Shown: positions 1 through 12,605, numbered from the stretch's first letter. The stretch: DNA of 64,000 nucleotides from Chionoecetes opilio (GCA_016584305.1 JACEEZ010010991.1:287501-351500); one strand, 5' to 3'. The notes: generated by a model not told the origin, from the sequence alone. Numbers and translations: made by a program.

Positions 1-115
1 TTAATTTAAAGGTTGTTAAGAGGTTGTTAATTTAAAGGTTGTTAAGAGGTTGCTAATTTAGAGGTTGTTAAGAGGTTGTTAAGAGGTTGTTAATGAGGTT
101 GTTAAGAGATCCGCG
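1..115. repeat. GGTTGTTAAGA / GGTTGTTAATTTAAA tandem repeat
   Basis: Short irregular repeats of AGGTTGTTAAG are present from the window edge. Related pieces occur at 185-210. Two copies of CTCATAACAACC...CACACAAAACAAT follow at 119 and 231. No gene is seen up to 470. Confidence 0.75.
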
Positions 116-477
116 GGGCTCATAACAACCCCACACAAAACAATAAAATTAAATGAGAAATAATTATGTAGTGTTATGGTGGTGGTTGTTAAAACGATGG
201 TTGTTAAGAGGACGCACGGGGGGGGAGGGGGCTCATTACAACCACACACAAAACAATGCAATCCCTTAATACCCGCCTTCCTGCACGCCTAATTACTATC
301 AACTCAATTACAGGGTCGCTACGAGGCTTGTTCAATTGTTTACAAGGCTTGTTCAATTGTTTACAAGGCGTCGCATCAACATAAGACTTGAAGGGGACAT
401 GACGGGATGGAAGTGACTGTAATAATAATGGGTCTTTCCATGGGTATATAACAGATACAAAACGACCCTGTATTGCT

Positions 478-509
<32 letters not shown>

Positions 510-513
510 ACAC

Positions 514-583
<70 letters not shown>

Positions 584-629
584 CCAACACATACACACAC
601 ACACATACACAACACACACACACATACAC

Positions 630-668
<39 letters not shown>

Positions 669-770
669 CAATACACATAACACTACACACACACATAATA
701 CACAATACAATTAGCACACACAACACCAAATACACAAACAGTACACACATTTACACACTACACACGACAG
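478..770. repeat. CA microsatellite, interrupted
   Basis: About 200 bp of CA repeats with TACA and CAAC interruptions, fading into degenerate CA-rich sequence. The His/Thr and Cys/Val frames here are repeat translations. Confidence 0.95.
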
Positions 771-789
771 ACACAAAAGTGATGTGAAG

Positions 790-1540
790 CATCACTATCT
801 TTGTGCAAATTAAAGATATATTAGCTACATACATTAAACTATACTTCATCATTGGTCAATCTCTACTTAGAGTAAGAGAAAATTAGAAGGTGTTAGGTCT
901 AGTAAGAAAGAAAGGTGTAAAAACAGGTCAACAGTGTAAGAGCCATACTAAGAGGTCAATCGCATACTTTAGCAGATAAGAGGCAATACGTTAGTCATAA
1001 ACTAACTGAGCACAAGTCAAATCTAATCACAAAAAAGTGTGAAATGATTGGAATGGACTCATCGGTCAGGTATCAGCCTGAGTTCATAGTGTTTCAAGGG
1101 GTAGACAATTCTATGGAGGTGATTAGGAAATAGGTACATATAGAAAGTTACTACCATTAGTCTTGCAAGCCTCTTGTAGTTCCTTATTTTCTTATTCTTA
1201 CGTTTAGGTACGGTAGGAGATAGGTAAGATACAGTACAAGTAAGATAAGATTCATCGTATTAAGCACTTGCAAGTACCAACTACAAGGTTATTGATATAC
1301 AAGCGCGATACAGTCAGACGAACTAGGCGGAACAGTACAAAGTAGTGAAGAAGTGAAAGGTAACAGTGTAAGGTCAACGGATATTTGTAAGATAAGCAAA
1401 GATAAGTATAGGAGATACCTAACGGAAGGCGACTGTGCGTGCGGAGGGCTTTCGGCGTCTGCGGGTCAGTGTCCGACGCGCCACCTGTGCCTGCGGGCTT
1501 TCCCACACACCCGTTGCCCCACCTGTCACAGCAACACCAC
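790..1540. other. No recognised gene
   Basis: AT-rich unique sequence apart from the diverged LINE tail near 1.15 kb. No splice-flanked or conserved coding segment is seen on either strand. Confidence 0.6.
1115..1205 (+). mobile_element. Diverged LINE 3' tail
   Basis: GCAAGCCTCTTGTAGTTCC then TTATTTTCTTATTCTTA resembles the family terminus with substitutions. This is an older copy. Confidence 0.5.
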
Positions 1541-1544
1541 TGAC

Positions 1545-1740
1545 AACACCTTCACCATCACCACCTTGACTTAACACATCACCATCACCACCTTGACTTA
1601 ACACATCACCATCACCACCTTGACTTAACACATCACCATCACCACCTTGACTTAACACACCACCATCACCACCTTGACTTAACACATCACCATCACCACC
1701 TTGACTTAATACATCACCATCACCACCTTGACTCCGTACA
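1545..1740. repeat. 27-bp minisatellite
   Basis: Unit ACATCACCATCACCACCTTG plus ACTTAAC, about 7 copies. Single relics recur near 1790 and 2395. Confidence 0.92.
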
Positions 1741-1809
1741 TTAATTTTAGGGAAGATATTGGAAGCTCACATATCCTTCCCCTGCATCACTATTACCACC
1801 TTGACTTAA

Positions 1810-2375
1810 CATATATTTAACAGAGCACTTAACACTAACACTAATACTTAACATAACACTTAACACCCACACTACTACTTAACAGAGCACTTAACACTCA
1901 CACTTATACTTAACATAACACACAACACTAACACTACTACTTAACATAACACTCAACACCCACACTACTACTTAACAGAGCACTCAACACTCACACTACT
2001 ACTTAACATAACACTCAACACCCACACTACTACTTAACAGAGCACTCAACACTCACACTACTACTTAACATAACACTCAACACCCACACTACTACTTAAA
2101 ACAGAGCCACTCAACACTCACACACCTACTTAACATAACACATCAACACTCACACTACTACCTTAAACATAAACACTTAAACACTCACACTACTACTTAA
2201 CAGAGCACTTAACACTCACACTACTACTTAACATAACACTCAACACCCACACTACTACTTAACAGAGCACTTAACACTCACACTACTACTTAACATAACA
2301 CTCAACACTCACACTACTACTTAACAGAGCACTTAACACTAACACTTATACTTAACATAACACTTAACACTCCTC
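1810..2375. repeat. About 31-bp minisatellite (CTTAACACTCACACTACTA type)
   Basis: Alternating TAACATAACACTCAACACCC and TAACAGAGCACTTAACACTC units, about 18 copies. Copies at 2095-2190 carry extra single bases. Confidence 0.9.
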
Positions 2376-2599
2376 ACATATCCTTCACTGCATCACCACC
2401 ATCACCACCTTGACTCAGGACATCACATGAGTACCTGCCTTTACCTTCCCGCCTAGACTACCTCAATATCGCCCATCTCTTCCTTTTTTTATTATTATTC
2501 TTATATTTATAGTTATCAATCACACAGATGGCTTGAAAGGTGGATAAGTTAAGGCAGTAAGTGTTCAGTAAGCTAAAGATGTCCTTGTGCTTCTTATTC

Positions 2600-2850
2600 G
2601 TCTCCACATTCTTCCACATCTTCTCTACATTCTTCCACATCTTCTCTACATTCTTCCACATCTTCTCTACATTCTTCCACATCTTCTCTACATTCTTCCA
2701 CATCTTCTCTACATTCTTCCACATCTTCTCTACATTCTTCCACATCTTCTCTACATTCTTCCACATCTTCTCTACATTCTTCCACATCTTCTCCACATTC
2801 TTCCACATCTTCTCTACATTCTTCCACATCTTCTCTACATTCTTTCACGT
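2600..2850. repeat. 21-bp minisatellite
   Basis: Unit CTTCCACATCTTCTCTACATT, about 12 copies, nearly identical. The frames open on both strands only because 21 is a multiple of 3 and the unit lacks stops. Confidence 0.95.
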
Positions 2851-3014
2851 CCACCGTTCTCCATTCTCACGTCCACTCCTTCCTTCCTTCTCACCTCTTC
2901 CTTGTTTTCTATCTAAATAGTTTCTAATTACAAAAGTGGATTAAAACTGATTACATTAAGGCAAAAAAGTGTACATTTCTTTGTCTATTTTCATCCATTC
3001 TTATGTCCACTAAT

Positions 3015-3425
3015 TCCTTCTCTCTCTTCCTTCCTTCCTTCTCTCTCTCTCTTCCTTCCTTCCTTCTCTCTTCCTTCCTTCCTTCTCTCTTTCCTCCTTC
3101 CTTCCTTCTCTCTTCCTTCCTTCCTTCTCTCTTTCCTCCTTCCTTCCTTCTCTCTCTTTCCTCCTTCTCTCTCTTTCCTCCTTCCTTCCTTCTCTCTGTT
3201 CCTTCCTTCCTTCTCTCTTTCCTCCTTCCTTCCTTCTCTCTTTCCTCCTTCCTTCCTTCTCTCTTTCCTCCTTCCTTCCTTCTCTCTCTCTTCCTTCCTT
3301 CTCTCTTTCCTCCTTCCTTCCTTCCTTCTCTCTTCCTTCCTTCCTTCCTTCCTTCCTTCCTTCTCTCTCTTTCCTCCTTCCTTCCTTCTCTTTCCCCTTT
3401 TCTTCCTTCCTTCCTTCCTTCCGTA
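3015..3425. repeat. TTCC/CTCT polypyrimidine tract
   Basis: About 410 bp of TTCC and CTCT units with CTTTCCTCC interruptions, purely pyrimidine on the plus strand. Confidence 0.93.
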
Positions 3426-3560
3426 GTAATATTCCATGATACTTTATTTGAACACACCTTTAAGCTCCCTTCCCGTGACGTCACGACCACAACACAACGG
3501 TAATACCTGACTAACCTCACAAGATAAACGTTGACTGATGAAATACCTGGACGCGTCTTG

Positions 3561-3561
<1 letters not shown>

Positions 3562-3608
<47 letters not shown>

Positions 3609-3630
3609 CACACACACACCCACACACACG
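3562..3630. repeat. CA microsatellite
   Basis: About 33 dinucleotides with one GT interruption. Confidence 0.95.
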
Positions 3631-3639
3631 GATTAACCC

Positions 3640-4130
3640 ATCTTACTCTTCGTTGGGCAAGTAATCCTGTTCTATTCACGTACAAATCCGGTCTAGTTTT
3701 CTGTAATCCCAGGTTATGGCCGCACAAAATCCAATATCTACCATTAAATGCCTTCACAACGCGGATATAACCTTGTATATGTATTATAAGCGTCTATTTT
3801 CCTTTCTAATCATGTCACCTTGTAAATTCTGAGTTTTGTTTACATTGTGTTTTGTTTATATATGTGTGGCTGTAAGGAGGGAGGGAGGGAGGGAGGGAGG
3901 GAGGGAGGGAAGGAGAGAATGTGTGCTTAATAACTGTTTAAATAAAAAAAGAGGGAGGGAGGGAGAGAAGGAGGAATGAAGGAAAGGAAGGAAGGGATAG
4001 TATAAATAGCAACCTACATATACTACTATAGGTAAACACACACTATGGAGGACAAATGATCAGTGCCTATATCACATCACTGTCCTTGCCATAGCTTGCA
4101 TTCCAGGATAAAACACTGACTACCAAAGGA
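3640..4130. other. No gene; GGGA repeats at 3870-3990
   Basis: Unique sequence to 3860, then two GGGAGGGA-type purine tracts. No coding evidence. Confidence 0.65.
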
Positions 4131-4133
4131 AAC

Positions 4134-4197
<64 letters not shown>

Positions 4198-4230
4198 CAC
4201 CACACACACACACACACACAAACACACACC

Positions 4231-4265
<35 letters not shown>

Positions 4266-4272
4266 CACACTC
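4131..4272. repeat. CA microsatellite
   Basis: About 140 bp of CA with single-base phase slips (ACAA, ACC). Confidence 0.95.
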
Positions 4273-4317
4273 GTTGACACAAACAAAGTATTACGCTAGT
4301 CACTGGTAAATCCACTG

Positions 4318-4485
4318 GCCAAGGAGGAGGAAATGGAGGGACCGAAGGAGGAGGAGTAGGAGAGGAGGAGGAGGAGGAGGAGAGGATTGTGGAGGAGAAG
4401 GAGGAGTAAGGGGAGGAGGAAGAGGGTGGGGAAGAGAGGAGGAGGAGAAGGAGGTGGGGAAGAGAGGAGGAGGAGGGGGAGGGTG
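4318..4485. repeat. GGA-rich purine repeat
   Basis: GGAGGA units with AGG/GGAA variation, followed directly by a GA tract. Confidence 0.9.
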
Positions 4486-4505
4486 TGCCGTGACTCAACA
4501 TGAAA

Positions 4506-4687
<182 letters not shown>

Positions 4688-4689
4688 CG

Positions 4690-5240
4690 TTATCTCATCG
4701 TGACGTAGCCTGATTCCCTTATCTTATCAGGGCCTGGGATGGAAATAAAAAAAAGGTAAAAATAGCCCCTTACCCCCCTCCCTTTTAATTGACTGCAATG
4801 TTTCTTCCTTACTACCTTCCTTATTACTACCTTCCTTATTACTACCTTCCTTATTATTTCCGTATTTTCTATTTTCATTACTATTATTTTACTCCCCCTT
4901 TTCCTTCCTCCCTCTACTTTAATGTACTCCTATGTTTCTTCCTCCCTCCTACTTTACCGAGTTCAACCCTTTTAAACCCACCACACACATCTCACCCCCC
5001 CGTGTTAACCCCTCATTAACCCCACACAAACTTCTCCCCCCCAATACATAATGGCCTTGTTCCCGGGACTAAAATGAATGACAGTCAAGTAATAATTCCA
5101 AATAAAGAATAAATATAAAATAGATAATATATGATAATAGATAAATATACAAATAAACAAATAGATAACTAGATACATACTAATATATAGAAAAAAGTTG
5201 AGCAGACACACAAACTATGACTCAAATGATGTCCGGGGAA
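4690..5240. other. No recognised gene
   Basis: AT-rich sequence with a short TTCCTTATTACTACC triplication near 4805-4855. No coding evidence. Confidence 0.6.
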
Positions 5241-5244
5241 AGTA

Positions 5245-5246
5245 CA

Positions 5247-5281
<35 letters not shown>

Positions 5282-5287
5282 CACACA

Positions 5288-5331
<44 letters not shown>

Positions 5332-5380
5332 CACACAGTCACACACACACACACACACACACAGTCACACACACACACAC
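5245..5380. repeat. CA microsatellite
   Basis: CA runs separated by CAGTCACA interruptions. Confidence 0.95.
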
Positions 5381-5471
5381 AAGGGCAACAGGTAAACACT
5401 CACGGCTTTCCAAGGACTCCATGAACTCACCTGTAAAAGAGAAAAAGAAAAGATTAAACATGATGAAATAA

Positions 5472-5472
5472 A

Positions 5473-5518
<46 letters not shown>

Positions 5519-5546
5519 TAGAACACGTTTCAGCCTTACACTAGCA

Positions 5547-5596
<50 letters not shown>

Positions 5597-5600
5597 ATCA
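5472..5600. repeat. ATT then CT microsatellites
   Basis: ATT repeat at 5472-5518 and CT repeat at 5548-5597, separated by about 30 unique bases. Confidence 0.93.
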
Positions 5601-5649
5601 CCTCTGTCATCGGGTAATCCAGGATACATGGTGGCTTATCATGCTTAAT

Positions 5650-5861
<212 letters not shown>

Positions 5862-6064
5862 GTAACTGTACACTTAACTACCTTAAATTGTAGTAAGTTT
5901 TAATCCACTTTTATAATTAGAAACTTTAAATAAAAGGAGTGTGATAGTAGTAAACAATGTAACAACAACAACAACTGCAGTAACAATAACAACAATTAAT
6001 TCATCATATACATTCAACACATGACGATACAACAACTTATGTCATTAACAATAGAGGCGATAAA

Positions 6065-6530
6065 AACACACAAATATATATAAAAGGTCTGATTAAAGCT
6101 ATAAAAGGTCTGATCAAAGATATAAAAGGTCTGATTAAAGCTATAAAAGGTCTGATCAAAGATATAAAATGTCTGATCAGATATAAAAGGTCTGATTAGA
6201 TATAAAAGGTCTGATTAAAGATATAAAAGGTCTGATTAAAGCTATAAAAGGTCTGATTAAAGCTATAAAAGGTCTGATTAAAGCTATAAAAGGTCTGATT
6301 AAAGCTATAAAAGGTCTGATTAAAGCTATAAAAGGTCTGATTAAAGCTATAAAAGGTCTGATCAAAGATATAAAAGGTCTGATTAAAGATATAAAAGGTC
6401 TGATTAAAGATATAAAAGGTCTGATCAAAGATATAAAAGGTCTGATTAAAGATATAAAAGGTCTGATCAAAGATATAAAAGGTCTGATCAAAGATATAAA
6501 AGGTCTGATCAAAAATTTAAAAGGTCTAAA
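6065..6530. repeat. 21-bp minisatellite
   Basis: Unit ATAAAAGGTCTGATTAAAGAT (variants with TCAAA or GCT), about 21 copies. The last copies are degraded. Confidence 0.94.
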
Positions 6531-6714
6531 AACGAATGGTCTGAGGCTGGTCTGAATACAATCACAGACACTGCAACAAAAGTATAGCAGAAATAGTGGT
6601 AGTGACGCCGCAAATATGTTATGTAGAGACAGACTGCGTTAACCACATCCGGCAGAGACAGGCGTCCAATCCCTTCCTTCCCTCAGCTCTTAACACAAGT
6701 ACGACGTTGACGCA

Positions 6715-7218
6715 TCCACAAGGCATCCACAAGACATCCACAAGACATCCACAAGACATCCACAAGGCATCCACAAGACATCCACAAGGCATCCACAAGG
6801 CATCCACAAGACATCCACAAGGCATCCACAAGACATCCACAAGGCATCCACAAGACATCCACAAGACATCCACAAGACATCCACAAGGCATCCACAAGAC
6901 ATCCACAAGGCATCCACAAGACATCCACAAGACATTCACAAGACATCCACAAGACATCCACAAGGCATCCACAAGGCATCCACAAGACATCCACAAGGCA
7001 TCCACAAGACATCCACAAGACATTCAAAAGACATCCACAAGACATCCACAAGGCATCCACAAGACATCCACAAGACATTCACAAGACATTCACAAGACAT
7101 TCACAAGACATCCACAAGACATCCACAAGACATCCACAAGGCATCCACAAGACATCCACAAGACATTCACAAGACATCCACAAGACATCCACAAGACATC
7201 ACAAGACATCCACAAGGG
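6715..7218. repeat. 11-bp minisatellite
   Basis: Unit CATCCACAAGA (or GGA), about 45 copies. All three frames are stop-free, giving spurious repeat proteins. Confidence 0.95.
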
Positions 7219-7439
7219 TAAAAATTGAGTTTATGACTGTTGCAAGATTTTCAGACAAGTTTGATATTTTTCCGCTTAATATGTGATGCTTTCCCTAATG
7301 GAGATAGTTTTTTTCCTGTGCAAACCTAAAAAAAATGTGTCTTTTGCAATTCGAAAAAGTGATGACAGATTTCTAATAATACATTTTTTATACGTTTTGA
7401 CGGGAAAAAAACCACTCCATTTGTAAAAACATTAAATAA

Positions 7440-7738
7440 TAACCTAATCAAACCATTAAACTAACCTAACCCTCAAACTAACCTAACCTAGCTCTCAAAC
7501 TAACCTAACCTAGCTCTCAAACTAACCTAACCTAGCTCTCAAACTAACCTAAACTAACCTAACCTAGCTCTCAAACTAACCTAACCTAGCTCTCAAACTA
7601 ACCTAAACTAACCTAACCTAACCTAGCTCTCAAACTAACCTAACCTAAACCCCAAACTAACCTAACCTAGCTCTCAAACTAACCTAACCTAACCCTCAAA
7701 CTAACCTAACCTAACCTAACCTAGCCTAGCCTAGCCTA
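7440..7738. repeat. Interstitial TTAGG-like repeat
   Basis: CTAACCTAACCTAGCTCTCAAA units contain AACCT pentamers (complement AGGTT, a rotation of TTAGG). It ends with pure CTAACCTAACCTAACC and CCTAG runs. About 22 bp per higher-order unit. Confidence 0.85.
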
Positions 7739-8029
7739 TGAAAAAAAATTGTTTGCACATTTCATTGTTACTTTCACACTCGTTCTGAACTGTAGAAACA
7801 GAAGAAAGGAAAAAAATGCTTGAATCCAAACACAGTCATGTTCTAAATCTCAGCCCCCCCAAGATCCGGCAGGGACAGGCGTGCAATCCCTTCCCTCCCT
7901 CAGCTCTTAACACAAGCACGACGTATCCTAAGTCATCACAAGGCTCCCGCAGTCTCCGTGCGTGAGGTGGGTGGGCGTTGGTACACACTCAGCGGAAGGA
8001 AATGATTACACGAGAAAACGCTTACACCT

Positions 8030-8460
8030 CAAGGATCCTCGACTATAATAGAATGATCTGAAGGTGCTATTTCCTGCCTCTCTAACAATTGATTCACTCT
8101 CTATATATTGTTGTGTATTTAGTAACTCTTTTATTGAGTCTGTTTTTTTAGTCACACACAAAAGAATGAGATTTTTTATTATATTTAGTATAGAATAGAA
8201 TGATCTGAAGGTGCTATTTCCTGCCTCTCTAACAATTGATTCACTCTCTATATATTGTTGTGTATTTAGTAACTCTTTTATTGAGTCTGTTTTATGGTCA
8301 CACACACAAAAGAATATTTTTTTATATTATATTTAGTATAGAATAGAATGATCTGAAGGTGCTATTTCCGGCCTGACTAACAATTGATTCACTCTCTCTG
8401 TATAATTGTGTATTTACTACGTCTTGTATCGAGTCCGTTTTTTAGTCACACACACAACTG
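8030..8460. repeat. About 146-bp tandem repeat, 3 copies
   Basis: Copies start GAATGATCTGAAGGTGCTAT at about 8054, 8198 and 8347. The third is more diverged. Confidence 0.88.
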
Positions 8461-8494
8461 AACCGACATCTTTCTGAATACTTATTGCCTTAAC

Positions 8495-8523
8495 CATAGA
8501 CCACTGTAAATATAGTGGTCTAT
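8495..8523. mobile_element. 29-30-bp hairpin insertion with 8-bp direct flanks
   Basis: An 11-bp perfect inverted repeat (CATAGACCACT / AGTGGTCTATG) has direct GCCTTAAC on both sides. Related interspersed copies near 9050 and 24590 lack it. Confidence 0.7.
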
Positions 8524-8747
8524 GCCTTAACTTATCCACCTTTTAAGCCATATATGTAATTGATAACTGTTTAACTAAAATACAACTAGAAAACATGGGG
8601 ACATACTATTCCAGAGAACGGTAATATACGGACGGGGCAGTGACGGTATAGCTCGTCCTTTGAAACCATACGTGACATATGATACTGCGTCCTCTTTAGC
8701 TCCTAATTTCGCAATGGTTAAGAATTTCTAGCCATCGTTTAATATTA

Positions 8748-8986
8748 GCCCGTATTCGTAGTCACATACCATCATTGTACGTGGTCATGGTTCACTTTTT
8801 GTCTTGTCCTAATTAAATCAATATGTCATGCCAGCTCTGTGTGATTGCAATAGGAGTACTGTATGATTGCTCTAGTACTTTCCATGGCAGCTACAAGATC
8901 AAGTGAATAATTTTGACTGAGTAGAAATGAAACAAAATCATAGCAATTACCACGAGCAATCATGGTATGTGACTACGAATACGAGC
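8748..8986. mobile_element. Foldback-type element with about 37-bp arms
   Basis: GCCCGTATTCGTAGTCACAT at 8748 pairs with its inverse ending GACTACGAATACGAGC at 8986. The internal sequence is unique and non-coding. Confidence 0.8.
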
Positions 8987-9029
8987 ACAATTTGTCTTCA
9001 GTGTTTCATGTCCTGTTTTTTCACTCTCT

Positions 9030-9120
9030 ATGTCATCTTGAACACTTACTGCCTAACTTATCTACCCTTTAAGTTTAAGCCATCTGTATGATTAATAACT
9101 GTTTAAATAAAAAAATTAAA
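9030..9120 (+). repeat. Interspersed AACTTATCTACC...TGTTTAAATAAAA repeat (several copies)
   Basis: A short conserved segment (CTTACTGCCTAACTTATC, AAGCCATCTGTATGATT, AACTGTTTAAATAAAA) recurs near 8520-8580, 9040-9110, 16590-16645 and 24585-24645, and inverted near 2495-2560. The family is unknown. Confidence 0.6.
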
Positions 9121-9299
9121 AAATATCTCACTTTACCACAAACTATTCCAGAGAACGTGAATATGCGTCTCGGTTTAGCACACACTCTCAGTCTCACACA
9201 TGGCACGGTCGCCTGCTGCCACAAGTCCCTGTCAGATTAACAACACGCACATTGCTGCAACCTTCGTGACGGCGTGGATCTAGGAAGTGTGGGGACGCC

Positions 9300-9690
9300 T
9301 GCTTATAGTGTACACAGCATACAAGGCCCTCTCATCCTCTCCTCTCCTAGCTAACCTCCCTCCTATCTAGCTCTATATATCTCCCATCTATCATGTACAT
9401 AGCCCTCTCATCCTCCTCTCCTCATATCTAACTTCCTTGCTATCTAACTATCTCCTATCTATCGTGTACACAGCATACAAGACCCTATCCTCCCCCCCTT
9501 CCTATCTAACCCTCCCTCTATCTATCATCCTCCCCCTGTCATATCTAACACCCCTCCTATCTAACTATCACCTATCTATCGTGTACACAGCATACAAGAC
9601 CCTCCCATCCTCCCTTCCTATCTAACTATCTATCGTGTACAAAGCATACAAACACCCTCTTATCCTCCTCTCCAACCTCCCTTCTTCACT
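9300..9690. repeat. About 100-bp irregular tandem repeat
   Basis: GTGTACACAGCATACAAG followed by CCTCTCATCCTC and TATCTAACT segments recurs about 4-5 times with length variation. Confidence 0.75.
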
Positions 9691-9739
9691 GAGAAACCCA
9701 AGGAAGGTGTTATAATCTGGGTCTCATTTGGGTCTCATT

Positions 9740-9910
9740 GGATTCCACGTCCCCACAGATCTCTCTCCACTATACTGTATCTCCCCACCATGTATATATT
9801 ATATCTTATTTCCTTTAGTACTTAAGTTAATTTCCTCATGTATAAATTAGGTATGTTTTTTTTTGTATGCCTTTGGGTGAAAAAATATTATTATCGTTAT
9901 TATTGTTATA
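9740..9910 (+). mobile_element. Interspersed repeat 3' tail (CCTTTGGGTGAAAA...ATT type)
   Basis: It ends GTATGCCTTTGGGTGAAAAA then an ATT-type microsatellite. The same terminus appears at 14590-14935 and, inverted, at 41215-41275. It looks like the 3' end of a non-LTR retrotransposon of unknown family. Confidence 0.65.
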
Positions 9911-10084
9911 CGTGTTTTGTTATCGCATTCATCCTCTTTCTGCTTCTACAAAATCATCCCTATCTTTGTAGTACCTTAAGCTAATACTGATGGATGCCGC
10001 TTCAGTTAGTTGCTTCTATTTTCTATGCTTTGTTAGTCGTTACCTTCCCGAGACGTATTACTAATGATACAACGTCAGTACAAA

Positions 10085-10525
10085 GGGGGCGGTGGTGGTG
10101 GTGGTGGTGGTGGGGGTAGTGTGTGGTGGTGGTGGTGGTGGTGGTGGTGGTGGTGGTGGTGGTGGTGGTGGGGGTAGTGGTAGTGGTGGTGGTGGTGGTG
10201 GTGGTGGTGGTAGTGGTGGTGGTGGTGGTGGTAGTGGTGGTGGTGGTGGTGGGTAGTGGTGGTGGTGGTGGTGGTGGGTAGTGTGGTGGTGGTGGTGGTG
10301 GTGGTGGTGGTGGTGGTGGGTAGTGGTGGGTGGTGGTGGGTGGTGGGTGGTGGTGGTGCGTAGTGGTGGTGGTGGTGTGGTGTGGTGTGGTGGTGGTGGG
10401 TGGTGGGTGGTGGGTGGTGGTGGGTGGTGGTGGGTGGTGGGTAGTGGTGGTGGTGGTGGTGGTGGTGGTGGTGGTGGTGGTGGTAGTGGTGGGGAGTGGT
10501 GGTAGTGGTGGTGGTGGTCCGGCCT
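10085..10525. repeat. GGT trinucleotide repeat
   Basis: About 440 bp of GGT with GGGTAGT and GTGT variants. The poly-His/Pro and poly-Gly/Trp frames are translations of the repeat. Confidence 0.95.
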
Positions 10526-10589
10526 TGCATGAATCACCCCACCCGGCAGGACGTTCCCTTTACTCACAAGGAAGCGCCCCTCCACTCCC

Positions 10590-10596
10590 CCCCCCT

Positions 10597-10645
<49 letters not shown>
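10590..10645. repeat. CT microsatellite
   Basis: CCCTCTCC runs grade into about 20 pure CT units. Confidence 0.93.
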
Positions 10646-10649
10646 CCTT

Positions 10650-11125
10650 GGTTTTGATGTTGCCGCCGCTACGCATATGGTTCACACGGCACTTCTAATA
10701 GCTTTTTTTTTATCCTTTACCTAAACAATAACATCTATTAGGAGACAGTTCCCACACATTGACTGGTGCATGGATGGTGGTTCTATCAATGACTTCTAAT
10801 TCTTGGTACTATAATTATTACTGTTATTATCATTATACTTTCACGACCATCACCATTCACCATCATTACCATTGTGAATTTGTGATATACGTGTCCTGCA
10901 TGAGTGGCGGGTTCTAGTTCCTGCCCACAGCCCCGTCAGCAGCAGTGTCCGGCAGGCGTCACATGCATCAGCCATCACGCCTCCCCCTTCCCCCAACACG
11001 CCACACCCCCACCACCGCCCCGCCTCCACCCCTCCCCCGGTACTCCTGGGATGCCAACTCATGGTGCCTGCCTGCCCCTCTCCCCTCCCCTCCTCCTCTC
11101 CCATGCCGATGATGGGTTCACCAAG
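10650..11125. other. No recognised gene; GC-rich 10900-11105
   Basis: Pyrimidine- and C-rich sequence (10975-11105) with open frames on both strands but no recognisable protein or splice context. Confidence 0.5.
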
Positions 11126-11129
11126 AGCT

Positions 11130-11900
11130 TGAGTCACAGGGAAAAAAGGAGGAAATATAGGAGAGACAATTAAGACAACTAAACATGATGTGTATTTCTC
11201 TTTCTTGGTTGAGTCACAGGGAAAAAAGGAGGAAATATAAGAGAGACAAGACAACTAAACATGATGTGTATTTCTCTTTCTTGCTTGAGTCACAGGGAAA
11301 AAAGGAGGAAATATAGAAGAGACAATTAAGACAACTAAACATGATGTGTATTTCTCTTTCTTGGTTGAGTCACAGGGAAAAAAGGAGGAAATATAAGAGA
11401 GACAAGACAACTAGACATGATGTGTATTTCTCTTTCTTGCTTGAGTCACAGGAAAAAAAGGAGGAAATATCAAAAGTATACGTGGACAGGATAGACAACT
11501 AGACATGATCTGTACTTATCTTTCTTTCACCTTTTCCACCACCGTCACAGGAAAAAAGGGAGAAAAACCTCAAAGTATACTCAGATAGGAGAGACAACTA
11601 AACATAATCTCTACTTCTTTTCCTTCCACCACCACCACCACCACAGAGCTTGAGTCACAGGAAAATAAGGAGAAAACCCAAAAACTATGCGGATAGGACA
11701 GGCAATTAACTGGACATGATAATCTATTTCGCTTTCTTGCTTGAGTCACAGGAAAGAAGAAGAAAACCTCAAAGTATACGAGGATAGGGTAGACAAGACA
11801 ACTAGACATGATCTGTACTTATCTTTCTTTCTTTCACCTTTTCCACCAGTCACAGGATAAAAAAAATCCCAAAAGTATACACGAGTAGGAAAGACAACTA
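11130..11900. repeat. About 76-bp tandem repeat (GAGTCACAGGGAAAAAAGG type)
   Basis: Units run GAGTCACAGGGAAAAAAGG, AGAGACAACTAAACATGATG, TTTCTCTTTCTTGCTT. About 9 progressively diverging copies, continuing at 12615-12860 after a different array. Confidence 0.88.
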
Positions 11901-11904
11901 ACTA

Positions 11905-12605
11905 GATAATCTCTACTTCTGTTTCTACGCTCAAAAACATATCTTTCTACGCTTTAAATCTCTTCTACTTCTGTTTCTACGCTCAAAAACATGTCTTTCT
12001 ACGCTTTAAATCTCTTCTACTTCTGTTTCTACGCTCAAAAACATATCTTTCTACGCTTTAAATCTCTTCTACTTCTGTTTCTACGCTCAAAAACATATCT
12101 TTCCACGGTTTAAATCTCTTCTACTTCTGTTTCTACGCTCAAAAACATGTCTTTCTACGCTTTAAATCTCTTCTACTTCTGTTTCTACGCTCAAAAACAT
12201 ATCTTTCCACGGTTTAAATCTCTTCTACTTCTGTTTCTACGCTCAAAAACATATCTTTCCACGGTTTAAATCTCTTCTACTTCTGTTTCTACGCTCAAAA
12301 ACATGTCTTTCTACGCTTTAAATCTCTTCTACTTCTGTTTCTACGCTCAAAAACATATCTTTCCACGGTTTAAATCTCTTCTACTTCTGTTTCTACGCTC
12401 AAAAACATATCTTTCCACGGTTTAAATCTCTTCTACTTCTGTTTCTACGCTCAAAAACATATCTTTCCACGGTTTAAATCTCTTCTACTTCTGTTTCTAC
12501 GCTCAAAAACATCTTTCTACGGTTTAAATCTCTTCTACTTCTGTTTCTACGCTCAAAAACATATCTTTCCACGGTTTAAATCTCTTCTACTTCTGTTTCT
12601 TCCAC
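11905..12605. repeat. 52-bp minisatellite
   Basis: Unit starts TCTCTTCTACTTCTGTTTCT and contains ACGCTCAAAAACAT, about 13 copies. Two subtypes (TTTCTACGCTTT and TTTCCACGGTTT) alternate. It lies inside the 76-bp array. Confidence 0.94.

Noticed and set aside
6619..7228. Cys/Gly/Leu and His/Lys/Thr repeat proteins
   Set aside because: An 11-bp repeat without stops opens all frames. There is no flanking coding or splice evidence.
10061..10698. Poly-His/Pro and Gly/Trp/Val frames
   Set aside because: Translations of a GGT repeat.
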